Origin: Tolypothrix sp. PCC 7712
GTDB taxonomy: Bacteria > Cyanobacteriota > Cyanobacteriia > Cyanobacteriales > Nostocaceae
Assembly: GCF_025860405.1 (NCBI RefSeq)
Contig: NZ_CP063792.1
Span: forward strand, 1 to 42,661
DNA length: 42,661 nucleotides
Direction: 5' to 3'
Shown: in pieces, positions 15,494 through 23,518 of the stretch
Layout of the letters: each line of letters starts with the position of its first letter
Position numbering within the stretch: the first letter of the stretch is position 1
Position numbers and translations under genes: made by a program
Notes under the pieces: generated by a model
What the model was told of the DNA's origin: nothing
Database searches by the model: none
Seen by the model: the letters and a program-made list of their open reading frames with translations, nothing else

Positions 15494-16468
15494 TTAAATC
15501 AAATCATCAAGCTGCCTGGTCAAAGCACCTTGCAAATCAACACGGTTATCGTCATATATAATCACAGTCCTGGGGTCGGAATGGCGGCTTAACTTTTGAG
15601 TAGCCCGAATATTACCATTATTTTGGTTCAGCGCTTCAGTAATAGCGCTATGCCTTACCCGGTGGGGACTCATCTGCTTTTCAATTCCTGCCAACTTACA
15701 ATATTTGATAACAATTAAACGTATCGCTTCCCCAGTTAACCGATTCCCAAACCTTACTGGATCAAGGGAAATAAAAATGGGTTCGTTGGGCTTATCAGCA
15801 GCATTAGATGCTTGCAACCAATCAGAAATTGCAGCAGCCGTTTTTTGAGAAATTGTCACCAGCTCCCGTTCCCCATTGCGTCCCTTACCACTAACCTCGA
15901 TTTGACATCTAGCATATTTAAAATGCTTCACATCCAAACTGGGAATCTCCCCGCGCCGCAGAGCATTACTCCAAAGCAGCCGCATGATGGAATAATCGCG
16001 CTTCCCCGCTAAAGTCGAAGTATCAATCGCCTCAAATAGCTTAATCACCTCTGGAACTTCTATCCCCTTAGTATCCCGATAGGGTCTAACTTTCTCATTT
16101 TTAATCACTTCCAGGTCGTAATTGCAGATATCAAAAATCTGCCCCATCTCCACCAAAGACTTAATCGCGCTGATTCTGCGGTTAATTGTCGCTGGCGCTA
16201 AACCTTGCTCGAAAAGATGCTTGCGGTAGGCAACCACCACCGATATTGCCTGGGTTTTTGATAGCCCTAAAAATTCGCGGGCCAGGTCGGATGTTAATTC
16301 GCGACCGGGGGCGATGAGACTGAAGAAATTTCGCAAGTCATGGGAATAAGCCCTGCGGGTGTGTTCCGACCGTTTTTGCGTCAGTAAAACTTCGAGAATT
16401 TGTTTACTATCGCTCTGTGTAATTCCACTTAAAGAGGTGATAGAGCGGAGGGTGATGATACCAGACAT
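15494..16468 (-). CDS. Tyrosine recombinase/integrase
   Basis: 324 residues from the ATG (a TTG six bases upstream is possible). The N-terminal SAM-like core-binding domain (RSEHTRRAYSHDLRNFFSLI) precedes a catalytic domain with the complete set: Arg in ALRRGEIPSLD, Lys in SGKGRNGERE, HRVRH in SPHRVRHSAITEAL, His in LSRHSDPRT and the nucleophile Tyr in VIIYDDN near residue 305. It resembles cyanobacterial plasmid integrases used for multimer resolution or site-specific insertion. It faces the hydrolase cluster across a 66-bp gap and could mark the edge of an inserted cargo block. No attachment repeats were identified by eye. Confidence 0.92.
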   Translation of the reverse strand: MSGIITLRSITSLSGITQSDSKQILEVLLTQKRSEHTRRAYSHDLRNFFSLIAPGRELTSDLAREFLGLSKTQAISVVVAYRKHLFEQGLAPATINRRISAIKSLVEMGQIFDICNYDLEVIKNEKVRPYRDTKGIEVPEVIKLFEAIDTSTLAGKRDYSIMRLLWSNALRRGEIPSLDVKHFKYARCQIEVSGKGRNGERELVTISQKTAAAISDWLQASNAADKPNEPIFISLDPVRFGNRLTGEAIRLIVIKYCKLAGIEKQMSPHRVRHSAITEALNQNNGNIRATQKLSRHSDPRTVIIYDDNRVDLQGALTRQLDDLI

Positions 16469-16474
16469 AGACAA

Positions 16475-16773
16475 AAACCGTTGATTTATAAGGGTTGTGC
16501 GCGTTAAGTGCTTGTTAAAACGTACATTCTCACAACCACTTTACATTACGATTAACTTTATTTTCCCCGATTCTTTGGCTTTTTCATGGTCTAAGCGCAA
16601 GGATACTTCTGGTATTGGCTGGGAATTTAATCAGAAAACGGGATTGTATCATCCAATTACTTGAACCCGACAGCGATGATTATTTTAATAAACGCAGCTG
16701 AGGCGGAAATCCCGGTTCACTCTTTGATAGCTTTACCGTTAAAATAATAGATATTGGTTTATAGGTAAAAAGC
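16475..16773. other. Intergenic with a possible coding scrap
   Basis: Mostly featureless. A plus-strand frame ending in TGA at 16662-16664 reads SKRKDTSGIGWEFNQKTG and looks protein-like, but it has no start or ribosome site. It may be the tail of a deleted gene. Confidence 0.25.
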
Positions 16774-17091
16774 ATGACAGAAACCAAGTCTACCCGTGTT
16801 GTCCGTAGGGGGAGAATATTTCCCGAAATCCAATGGAATGAGTCACAAAAAGCACGACGTGAAGCCGAACGCGAGGCTTTTTACCAACGTTGTAAACCTA
16901 TTTTTGAGCGAGTAAAATCAGAATTAATTGAAACTCACTACAACTGGTTTGTTGCAGTTGAACCGGATAGTGGAGAATATTTTGTTGATAAAGATTTAGA
17001 AGTAGTTTCATTACAATGTCGCGAACAGCATCCAGGCAAAATACACTATACTTTTCGGATTAATGAGTCTGGGGCTTGCGGCACGATATGA
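16774..17091 (+). CDS. Hypothetical protein coupled to the aspartyl protease-like gene
   Basis: 105 residues, charged. An N-terminal basic stretch (STRVVRRGRIFPEIQWN) is followed by a long helix (ARREAEREAFYQRCKPIFER) and a small alpha/beta end (NWFVAVEPDSGEYFVDKDLE). Its TGA overlaps the ATG of the next gene (ATGA), so the two are translationally coupled. As far as I recall, such two-gene cassettes with a DTG protein occur widely in cyanobacteria, and the arrangement (small charged first gene, enzyme-like second gene) resembles toxin-antitoxin operons. Function not known. Confidence 0.75.
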   Translation: MTETKSTRVVRRGRIFPEIQWNESQKARREAEREAFYQRCKPIFERVKSELIETHYNWFVAVEPDSGEYFVDKDLEVVSLQCREQHPGKIHYTFRINESGACGTI

Positions 17092-17453
17092 CGATTTCCG
17101 GTTTTTTTGGTGATGAGGAAGCACTACTTTTTGAAATTAATTTAATAACATCAGATGGATTAGAATTACCTGTTGAGGCGATGTTTGATACAGGTTTTTC
17201 GTATTGGTTAGCGATTAATGACCAAGATATAGATGCACTTGGTTGGGAGCGTTTACGAGAGCAAACAATGCGAACTGCACGGGGAGATGTAAAATTTGAC
17301 ATCTATGTTGGTCAAGTACTATTTGATGGTCAAGAGTTTGACATCCCTGTACATGTTGGCAAAGATTTAACAGAAGTTTTACTCGGTCGTCAATGGTTAA
17401 CAAATCGTCGGTTAGTCGTTGATATACAGTCGGGTGAATTGACGTTGGGATAA
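17088..17453 (+). CDS. Clan AA (retropepsin-like) aspartyl protease-like protein
   Basis: 121 residues from the ATG that overlaps the upstream stop. The single retropepsin signature is AMFDTGFSYWLAI (Asp34 in DTG), followed by the later hydrophobic-Gly motif VLLGRQWL before the last strands (RLVVDIQSGELTLG). This is the layout of single-domain aspartic proteases that work as dimers. The usual DTG-A is DTG-F. Partner of the 16774 gene. An in-frame TTG 12 bases upstream is not needed. Whether it is a working protease is undecided. Confidence 0.75.
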   Translation: MTISGFFGDEEALLFEINLITSDGLELPVEAMFDTGFSYWLAINDQDIDALGWERLREQTMRTARGDVKFDIYVGQVLFDGQEFDIPVHVGKDLTEVLLGRQWLTNRRLVVDIQSGELTLG

Positions 17454-17536
17454 CTACGACCGATAAAAAGAGAGAAAAATCCCTCAAAATTTTTTAAAAT
17501 TTATCAATTGTTTATTTGTTGGCAGATTTGTTATTA

Positions 17537-17701
17537 GTGTCTGGTAGACACACAACGGACACGTCACAGACATCTGGTGTCTTTACGTGTCCGCTCTAAT
17601 GTCTGAACGTGTCCATACTGTATAAGGCTTTTAGCGTTTGGTGTCTGTAGTGTCTGGTGTCCGATGTCCGCAAAAAAGGGGGTTTTGGGGAGCAGACACC
17701 A
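17537..17701. repeat. Cluster of GTGTC/GACAC palindromes
   Basis: Several inverted repeats crowd into 165 bp between two convergent genes: GTGTCT-GGT-AGACAC (17537), CGGACACGT (17556) with ACGTGTCCG (17585), AGACA-TCTGG-TGTCT (17568), and TGGTGTCTG (17639) with CAGACACCA (17693). The shared GTGTC half-site suggests protein binding or a recombination or replication site rather than a simple bidirectional terminator. Confidence 0.6.
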
Positions 17702-17715
17702 GCCATAGAAAGCGG

Positions 17716-19509
17716 CTAAATTTGATTGAGCTTGATAACACCGTCGCCTATCCAGTCAGCCTTTCCTGCCCCCACAATTTCGTACATCCAACCCTTAATT
17801 TGCTCAACAGTGAATCTCTCCGAGTTGACTTTAAAATTGCCCTTGAACTCCCTAACATCGGCTGTCATTCTCTCGGTTCTGGTGAGATATTCATACAACT
17901 TTTGCGCCATTGGTGATAGTTGATTAGGCGCGGATTGGGTATCACTTGCCTTGTCACCAAGATTAATTTCTAGTTCATAAATCCGCTCTAAAGTGGCTTG
18001 ATCTATGGGGGGAATTAGGTGAGAATCTGCTGCTGATAGAGTGTCACTAAAATCAGATATTTTGGCTGTCATAGTCGGCAGTTCAACTAATATCCATTCG
18101 TTGGAACTATCGAGTTTTACCTTGGCAAGACCCGTAGATTTTGGTTGCAGTGTAATTGGATCTACCTGTGCCAAACATTCAACTTGCAGCATTTTAGAAA
18201 CCAGATTATGTAAGCCTTTAATCCCAAATAAACAAGTCTGGGTATTGTTGTGAGCTACCACAGTTAAAGGCATCTCTTGTTTACGGCTTTTAGTTAATGC
18301 CAGCTTCCCGAATTTTGATAGTAATTCCTCATCTTTAATAAAGTCGCCATAGGTGGTGGCTTCTTCACAAATTAGGGCGGTTGCTTTGCCCTCGCTCCAA
18401 AGTTTCTGCCGCCATTGCGACTCACTTAAAGATGAATTATTAAAGGTTTTTAACCGTTGTTCTAATTCCTCAACGTATTCGCGGATCTGTTGCTCAATAT
18501 CCGACCAAGAATGGTAACTTTCAACCCCTCGCCATTCTGCACGGTTACTGTCAGGGTCAAGGACAACAACGCGGTAGCCTGCTTGTTTTTTCTGTTTGGC
18601 GACATAACGAGCAAGCCAAGATTTACCACCGCCCTGGTTGCCCCAAATCAGGGCAGTTTGTTTGATGAGGTTTTGCACCCATGCGGTGTTATTGTCGGGT
18701 GGGATTACTGGTTGCTGCATTTGCTCCTCCACAGTTCCTGGTGTGCCGTGTGGTAGCTGTGGGGCTGGCTGCTGTTGAGGCTCAAACTTTTCAAAGCTTT
18801 GCCCAGAGTCGAGCAGGTGTCCAAATTCGTAATAATCATCCGCCGACATCGCCATGAGTAAAGCTGTCTGCTGCTGTGGGGTGATACTAGCTATAAACTG
18901 TTGTCTAGCCTCAGCGATTTTAATCCCACGCAAGTATTTCAACAGTTCGTTACCAGACAGGTCTAGCAGTTGCTCACCTAGTCTTACGCTGTAAGAAGCT
19001 TTTACGCCCTCAAATTGTTTAGTAGCTCGGTAGTGGGGTCTAATGTCGCTGAGATAGTCTTTGGCTTTGCTTGTCAAAAACAAACCAATTCCCCCCAACA
19101 CCATCGCTCCTAGCCCAAAGTGAATCTTAAACGGATTATCAGCACTTAGTTCTCGGAATACATATAAGCTTTCATGCTGGAGAAATGCCCACTCGTTATA
19201 GTTGGGGTTGCTGGTGCGGTACTGATTAGCCTTCAAGTAGGGTTCGGGAATTTGCGATCTCTGTTCATAACGGCAATACTTATTACCCAAAAGTAAACGC
19301 TCTGTATCTCCCTCTGCCTCTAGTGGAGCATCATGTATCCTGGCTGATTTTGGGTAAAAACATATTTCTTTCTTGGCTATCCCGTCGCCTAAATGACCTA
19401 CTACAACACAAATCACCGCCCCTAGTACCGATGCCATCATCAGGAGATTTAGACGCAGTGGCAGACTATAACAACGCTGGTTAAGTTCTGATGGTTTTAC
19501 GTCTTTCAT
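17716..19509 (-). CDS. Membrane-anchored P-loop ATPase (HerA/FtsK/T4CP-like), plasmid transfer or segregation
   Basis: 597 residues. Two membrane helices (about 21-42, MMASVLGAVICVVVGHLG, and about 130-147, GLGAMVLGGIGLFLTS) bracket an ~85-residue, probably extracytoplasmic, loop with two Cys. After a Gln/Pro-rich linker the ATPase domain starts: Walker A WGNQGGGKSWLARYV near residue 290 and a Walker-B-like TALICEEATTYGDF near 380, then SRKQEMPLTVVAHNN as sensor region. The small C-terminal domain looks winged-helix-like. The plan (two N-terminal TM, cytosolic RecA-like motor) is that of type IV coupling proteins and FtsK. No other conjugation channel genes are visible, so it may dock the relaxosome to a helper system or anchor plasmid segregation. 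It overlaps the upstream gene by 4 bp. Confidence 0.75.
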   Translation of the reverse strand: MKDVKPSELNQRCYSLPLRLNLLMMASVLGAVICVVVGHLGDGIAKKEICFYPKSARIHDAPLEAEGDTERLLLGNKYCRYEQRSQIPEPYLKANQYRTSNPNYNEWAFLQHESLYVFRELSADNPFKIHFGLGAMVLGGIGLFLTSKAKDYLSDIRPHYRATKQFEGVKASYSVRLGEQLLDLSGNELLKYLRGIKIAEARQQFIASITPQQQTALLMAMSADDYYEFGHLLDSGQSFEKFEPQQQPAPQLPHGTPGTVEEQMQQPVIPPDNNTAWVQNLIKQTALIWGNQGGGKSWLARYVAKQKKQAGYRVVVLDPDSNRAEWRGVESYHSWSDIEQQIREYVEELEQRLKTFNNSSLSESQWRQKLWSEGKATALICEEATTYGDFIKDEELLSKFGKLALTKSRKQEMPLTVVAHNNTQTCLFGIKGLHNLVSKMLQVECLAQVDPITLQPKSTGLAKVKLDSSNEWILVELPTMTAKISDFSDTLSAADSHLIPPIDQATLERIYELEINLGDKASDTQSAPNQLSPMAQKLYEYLTRTERMTADVREFKGNFKVNSERFTVEQIKGWMYEIVGAGKADWIGDGVIKLNQI

Positions 19510-20072
19510 TTCTTACGCCAGTAGAAACATAGGACAACAGAAACAACGGCGGCTAACCCAAGAAATAACCCGTAATTAGTTTCTTTGGGCTTCTCGATGC
19601 CCAAGGATGCTTTTACCTGCTCAGTCACGGTAGAAAAACTGTTACGGGCTATTTTGTCCATGTCTTGGGCATCACCTGTCAACTTCCATGAACTAGCGGC
19701 TAGCGTTGCAGAGCGAATTACACCAATGCCAAATTTTTGGCGGTCGCTCATTTGGGGAATGATGCTGTTGTGAAATCTTAAGTAGCAGAGGGTAGCCGCC
19801 AAGGATGCCCCAACGGGTAAGCCAGCAATGACTATTGGGAATAGTCCAACACTGCCAGCAAGGTAGAGATATTGGGTTGATGTGATTTGCAATCCTGCCA
19901 GGAATGCACCTTGAGCAATGCCTTGAATTATGGTGATACTGCTGTCAGTTTCAGATATCGCCTGCTGTAAGAGTTCCGAGTCATACTGTTCACCGTCTAC
20001 AGACTGTACGCCAAGGTCTACAATCTCTGCATCAAAGTAAATTGGTGTTTGTTTTTGATTGTTGGTCAACAT
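19506..20072 (-). CDS. Small polytopic membrane protein
   Basis: 188 residues, unknown family. Two central hydrophobic segments (GIAQGAFLAGLQITSTQYLY; SVGLFPIVIAGLPVGASLAA) and one at the C-terminal end (YGLFLGLAAVVSVVLCFYW) followed by RKK. The first 45 residues are acidic and soluble. The ATGA overlap with the ATPase gene implies coupled translation and probably a complex. Likely a membrane partner of the ATPase. Confidence 0.75.
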   Translation of the reverse strand: MLTNNQKQTPIYFDAEIVDLGVQSVDGEQYDSELLQQAISETDSSITIIQGIAQGAFLAGLQITSTQYLYLAGSVGLFPIVIAGLPVGASLAATLCYLRFHNSIIPQMSDRQKFGIGVIRSATLAASSWKLTGDAQDMDKIARNSFSTVTEQVKASLGIEKPKETNYGLFLGLAAVVSVVLCFYWRKK

Positions 20073-20096
20073 AGGAACACCTTTGGGAAGAAAGTT

Positions 20097-20119
20097 AGCC
20101 CAGGTTTAGCTCCTGGGCT
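20097..20119. terminator. Hairpin inside the minus-strand operon
   Basis: AGCCCAGG-tttagct-CCTGGGCT. The T-run (TTTTATTT) lies on the plus-strand side, so it would stop antisense transcription better than the operon itself. On the minus strand it may act as an mRNA processing or attenuation hairpin. Confidence 0.45.
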
Positions 20120-20130
20120 TTTATTTAGAT

Positions 20131-20736
20131 TTAGTCGAGTAAGCGTCTAAAGAAACCTTTGGCACGATTAACAGCGTTAGAACCGTGTCTGTGAATGTCT
20201 TTTAAGGTTTCTTTAGCTCGGTCTGCGGGTGAAAGTCCTTGTTGCTTGTCCTTGACCTGCTGCCAAAGTTGAGTTTGTGCCTTGGTAGCGTCAATCTCAA
20301 TGGTTCTGAGCGTTGCACGGTGCGATTCACCCAATAAGTTAAGTGTCCTAGAGTGCCGAAACTGTTCTTGGGCTAGTTGGTTATCAGATGCAATCACTTT
20401 TTGCTGTAGGCCATAGCCTAAACGGGTATCACTGACCCTAACCTTTGACCAACCCTCAGCCATTTTGTTGATGCTCGTACCTGCGGCGGTGAGAAACTGG
20501 GTTTCTTCTGCCATGACGGTTTCAGTTGCCTGTAAACCAAGTGATAGGTTGCCGAATACTGCCTTAGCATTTTGGGCGCGTTGGGTTTGCTTGATTCTAA
20601 AATCTGCCACAGTTGCAGCTGCTGTCTGATTGCCGTCTAGGGCTTGGAATACGGTTTCTTGGCTAATGCCCGAAAGGGAATGCAAAGCGGCATAGGTGAT
20701 GGGTGCATCCAGTTTGAGTTTTACTGTCCGGTTCAT
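20131..20736 (-). CDS. Hypothetical helical protein
   Basis: 201 residues from an ATG that overlaps the previous stop (TGATG), with GGAG/GGGAG close upstream; a GTG nine bases earlier is less likely. Nearly all helical and Ala/Gln-rich (LSLGLQATETVMAEETQFLT; WQQVKDKQQGLSPADRAKET) with a basic C-terminus (AVNRAKGFFRRLLD). No TM or catalytic motif. It could be an adaptor between the actin-like protein and the membrane ATPase. Family unknown. Confidence 0.7.
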   Translation of the reverse strand: MNRTVKLKLDAPITYAALHSLSGISQETVFQALDGNQTAAATVADFRIKQTQRAQNAKAVFGNLSLGLQATETVMAEETQFLTAAGTSINKMAEGWSKVRVSDTRLGYGLQQKVIASDNQLAQEQFRHSRTLNLLGESHRATLRTIEIDATKAQTQLWQQVKDKQQGLSPADRAKETLKDIHRHGSNAVNRAKGFFRRLLD

Positions 20737-21131
20737 CACTCCCACGCTCCTAGTTCTTCCAATCTTGTAAAGATGTTGTTTGCTTTGTCTCTAGTTGCGT
20801 GATCCGTAATGTCATTTAGTGCTGTTGAATCGCCTTCTGCAAGTCGAAAAATCGTTTCGTCTGGTAATTCAGAGCCAAAATTCCCTAAAAACTGACCATG
20901 AGTTAAAGGGTTTGGTGTTTCATCAATTGTTTCAAACTGGTCATAGATTCCAGATTGCAAGTATGGCAGTGTTTCTTGGATTATCTGCTGCTGCTCTGGT
21001 GTTCTACCTAAATTGGGTAGGAATGGATCATCATTAGCAACTATCTCTGCTGCTGATTGCGCCAATTCTCTTGGGCATCCATTGTTAGTTAGGGCGTTTA
21101 ATGCGGCGAAAAATAGATTGGAGTTATTCAT
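20736..21131 (-). CDS. Hypothetical acidic protein
   Basis: 131 residues, acidic and helical, with no recognised domain (SAAEIVANDDPFLPNLGRTP; DETIFRLAEGDSTALNDITD). Its stop overlaps the next start, so it belongs to the same operon. The start is an ATG reading MNNSNLFF. An 81-bp gap upstream carries two gcgatcgc HIP1 sites. Confidence 0.65.
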   Translation of the reverse strand: MNNSNLFFAALNALTNNGCPRELAQSAAEIVANDDPFLPNLGRTPEQQQIIQETLPYLQSGIYDQFETIDETPNPLTHGQFLGNFGSELPDETIFRLAEGDSTALNDITDHATRDKANNIFTRLEELGAWE

Positions 21132-21212
21132 CTTGATAAAATCTCTGTGTGTTGTTCTTTTGCAACCAGAGGGCGATCGCCAGCTTGCCGGCGAATGCGA
21201 TCGCTCTCCCCA

Positions 21213-21410
21213 TTACTGAAAAAAGCCTTCCTTTGATACATCCACAGCAGTGGCTGTTACTTCCCACCCCAGCGCGTTGAAAAATTGGGTAACATCGCCT
21301 ATCGTGACATCTGCATCAATTTGCAGTGCTAAAAATTGGGGATGCTGCCTGATTTGGGTGAGTAATTGTTGGGCTTGTGCAACTAATTCTGGCAGTGCTT
21401 GATTCTGCAT
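21213..21410 (-). CDS. Hypothetical small protein
   Basis: 65 residues: a helix (LPELVAQAQQLLTQIRQHPQ) then strands (ALQIDADVTIGDVTQFFNAL and GWEVTATAVDV). Eleven bp after the stop of the 21422 gene, with GAGGTGA as ribosome site. Part of the operon; no function can be read from it. Confidence 0.6.
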   Translation of the reverse strand: MQNQALPELVAQAQQLLTQIRQHPQFLALQIDADVTIGDVTQFFNALGWEVTATAVDVSKEGFFQ

Positions 21411-21421
21411 AATTCACCTCA

Positions 21422-21688
21422 TCAAAATATTGATAACTGCAATGATTCTTGACTTAGTACGGAACTATTTATTTTTGCCCCCTCAACTTCATAACAGCGA
21501 GTAGTTAAAGCTTTGTGATTCAGCTTAAAATCCGCTTTCTTTCGTTGTCCTGCTAGTGGGCGGAAGATGTATTGTGGTGCTTGGATTGTGCCTGTGCTAT
21601 AGCGGTATTGGTACAGTGTTCGGTCGATTTGGTAAACCTTCGACTGGGTAAGTAAAGTTGAGTCATACACTCTATTTAGGTTCTTCAT
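21422..21688 (-). CDS. Hypothetical basic small protein
   Basis: 88 residues, Tyr- and Lys-rich (QIDRTLYQYRYSTGTIQAPQ; GQRKKADFKLNHKALTTRCY), family not recognised. Its ATG overlaps the stop of the 21685 gene by 4 bp (ATGA), so it is translated with it. Possibly nucleic-acid binding from its charge; that is only a guess. Confidence 0.6.
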   Translation of the reverse strand: MKNLNRVYDSTLLTQSKVYQIDRTLYQYRYSTGTIQAPQYIFRPLAGQRKKADFKLNHKALTTRCYEVEGAKINSSVLSQESLQLSIF

Positions 21689-21948
21689 GAAGCGACTCCC
21701 TTAAACTGACTAACCATAGAAGCTATTCCTGCTTTATTCGGGTGAGTTGCTGTTGTTGTAGATGCCTGACTTTGATTTTTGGAAAATGTTTGTAAATTGA
21801 CCCCACCCTGAAAAATGAGCTTTTCTACTGCTGCTGATAGTGCTTGTGTTGGCGCATCAGCAGGGATATTGAACATCTGGCACAGTTCCTCAACTGCTAA
21901 GTAAGAAATGGTTATACGCCGAGATTCGTATGACGTTTTATCAGCCAC
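21685..21948 (-). CDS. Small protein, possible ParR-like adaptor of the actin-like protein
   Basis: 87 residues. The first half (ESRRITISYLAVEELCQMFN..ALSAAVEKLI) could be a strand followed by helices as in ribbon-helix-helix DNA binders. The second half is Ser/Thr-rich and disordered, ending VSQFKGVAS. It begins 4 bp after the ParM-like gene, the place of the centromere-binding adaptor ParR in type II partition operons. ParR function is inferred from position and size only. Confidence 0.5.
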   Translation of the reverse strand: MADKTSYESRRITISYLAVEELCQMFNIPADAPTQALSAAVEKLIFQGGVNLQTFSKNQSQASTTTATHPNKAGIASMVSQFKGVAS

Positions 21949-21952
21949 TTGT

Positions 21953-23068
21953 TTATACTCCTGTCGAGATTTCTGTTAATAACTTCAGTCCAAACGCATT
22001 GATGAATTGGGGATTTGGTAAGACCACAAAGCCTAAGTCAGCGAGATTTTGATCCACCACTGGCAGTGAAACACCACCACCCCAAGCAACAAGATATTTA
22101 GCACGGTCTAAGTAATTGCTAGAAGTGACGAAATTAGCGAATTTTTCAATTCTTGTAGACCACCATTCATCAAGACATTGGCTGTATTCAGCTTCAAAAT
22201 TCTTGCCTGTAAGGTGATTACCTCCATAAGTTAAAGTTCCTTCTAAAATCCCTCGGTTCACTAAAGAAGATGAGTGTTTGACATCTTTGGACAGCAGACT
22301 TACTTTGTCATTCCGCTTGTCTAATGCTTCTGCAATCATTGAGTGCAACTCACCACATCCACCTTCAATCAGGTGACGGTCTATGACTGCACCATTGCCG
22401 TTAAATACGGTAATTAGCCAAGTGGATGAACCAATATCAAGCCCGATGGCAATTTCCGACTCTTCTAGGGCTAGAGTTGGTTCACCAAATAAGCAATGAG
22501 CGATACTTCCAAAACCTTCTGGGTAAATACCTGTGACTGCGATTTCTACTGTTTTGGTGACAATCTCACGATTTACGGGGTGCTTGTGTTGGAAGGTGTG
22601 AACACCTTGAACTCTGCGTTTAATCTCCTCTCCCCAGCGTTCTGGGTTGTGGTTGCTCAAACTAATTTCTAGTTTCATCTCGGAAGGAATATTGAGAACT
22701 GCTAAGTCTGCAAGGATGCTTTCTAATGCCAGTTCTGCTTTTTTGGCTTTATCTTCGTGTAGCAGGGTGTGGTCAGCTTGGGAAAGCGCTGCACTTCCCC
22801 AAAAGAATTGAATGTCTTTTAAGTCAAGGCGTGAACCTTCGAGATAACGCACCCAGCACCCATCTTTAGATATGGTTTCGTGAAGGTGGATGTTGCGGTT
22901 GCGAACTACTGAGTATGCGGCTGGCATCATGATAGAAAAATCACCATAAATTGCCTTCCCATACCCAGCACCGGGGTCTTTACCTGCGATGAGGGTATTT
23001 AGTCCAGAATTGGCAAGCAAAGATGCTTGACTGAGCCAAGAATTGGCATCGGTGTATGTGGTTGTCAT
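21953..23068 (-). CDS. ParM/StbA-like actin-family ATPase
   Basis: 371 residues with the actin/Hsp70 signature motifs. Phosphate 1 is IAGKDPGAGYGKAIYGD (about 28-44), phosphate 2 is IAIGLDIGSSTWLITVF, and the adenosine motif is YLVAWGGGVSLP near the end, followed by NAFGLKLL as in plasmid ParM proteins. ParM-type proteins polymerise with ATP and push plasmid copies apart. It heads a minus-strand operon that ends with a membrane ATPase, unlike the usual two-gene parMR. It is divergent from the RHH gene at 23339 across repeats that could be the centromere. A cytoskeletal role tied to the membrane ATPase is the alternative. Confidence 0.8.
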   Translation of the reverse strand: MTTTYTDANSWLSQASLLANSGLNTLIAGKDPGAGYGKAIYGDFSIMMPAAYSVVRNRNIHLHETISKDGCWVRYLEGSRLDLKDIQFFWGSAALSQADHTLLHEDKAKKAELALESILADLAVLNIPSEMKLEISLSNHNPERWGEEIKRRVQGVHTFQHKHPVNREIVTKTVEIAVTGIYPEGFGSIAHCLFGEPTLALEESEIAIGLDIGSSTWLITVFNGNGAVIDRHLIEGGCGELHSMIAEALDKRNDKVSLLSKDVKHSSSLVNRGILEGTLTYGGNHLTGKNFEAEYSQCLDEWWSTRIEKFANFVTSSNYLDRAKYLVAWGGGVSLPVVDQNLADLGFVVLPNPQFINAFGLKLLTEISTGV

Positions 23069-23224
23069 GGTTCAGTTTTAGGTGAAAGTATCGTATTACT
23101 TATGATTGAGAGGTTCTAAGCAATATTTGCATTAATCCGCTCATCCAATTTTTGGTCAGTCTCTATGACCTTTTTGGTAAACGTTAACTTTGTTGTATGC
23201 CTTTTTTTGGCTGACAACTAAACT

Positions 23225-23328
23225 ATAGCACCATAGCACCGAGTTAGTGGTGCTATTACATTAAATGTTCTGATAATTCTCGATAGAATAAAAAGTGGTG
23301 CTTATGTGCTATACAAATAGGGTGCTAT
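23225..23328. promoter_or_regulatory. ATAGCACC repeat cluster (operator/centromere-like)
   Basis: Two tandem ATAGCACC (23225, 23233), an inverted GGTGCTAT (23249), then GGTGCTTAT (23297), GTGCTAT (23306) and GGTGCTAT (23321), lie between the divergent ParM-like and RHH genes. The last copy is 11 bp before the RHH start. Short repeats at this position are typical binding sites of RHH regulators and of plasmid centromeres. Confidence 0.65.
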
Positions 23329-23338
23329 AAGTAACAAT

Positions 23339-23506
23339 ATGGGTAGAAATGCAAAAGAGCCTGTTTTTATCAGGCTCCGTGTTGAGTCTGATAAACGTGA
23401 TCGTTTTAAAATCGCTTGCATCAGACTCAAAACCAATATGGATACGGTACTCAATGAACTTCTAGATAAATGGCTAGAAGAAAATGATCCCTCACCAGAC
23501 AAGTAA
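23339..23506 (+). CDS. 55-residue ribbon-helix-helix protein
   Basis: A short frame reading EPVFIRLRVESDKRDRFKIA, then LKTNMDTVLNELLDKWLEEN: one strand followed by two helices, the RHH (CopG/ParG) fold. It begins 11 bp after the last ATAGCACC-type repeat and ends 12 bp before the next gene. Probable autoregulator binding those repeats, and possibly a centromere-binding partner for the actin-like protein or a copy-number regulator for the replication gene downstream. Confidence 0.7.
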   Translation: MGRNAKEPVFIRLRVESDKRDRFKIACIRLKTNMDTVLNELLDKWLEENDPSPDK

Positions 23507-23518
23507 TGGAGAGTGCCT

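Noticed and set aside
15494..16468. Integrase as evidence of a chromosomally integrated element
   Set aside because: The ends of the window join in frame, so a circular plasmid explains the data; no attachment repeats were found.
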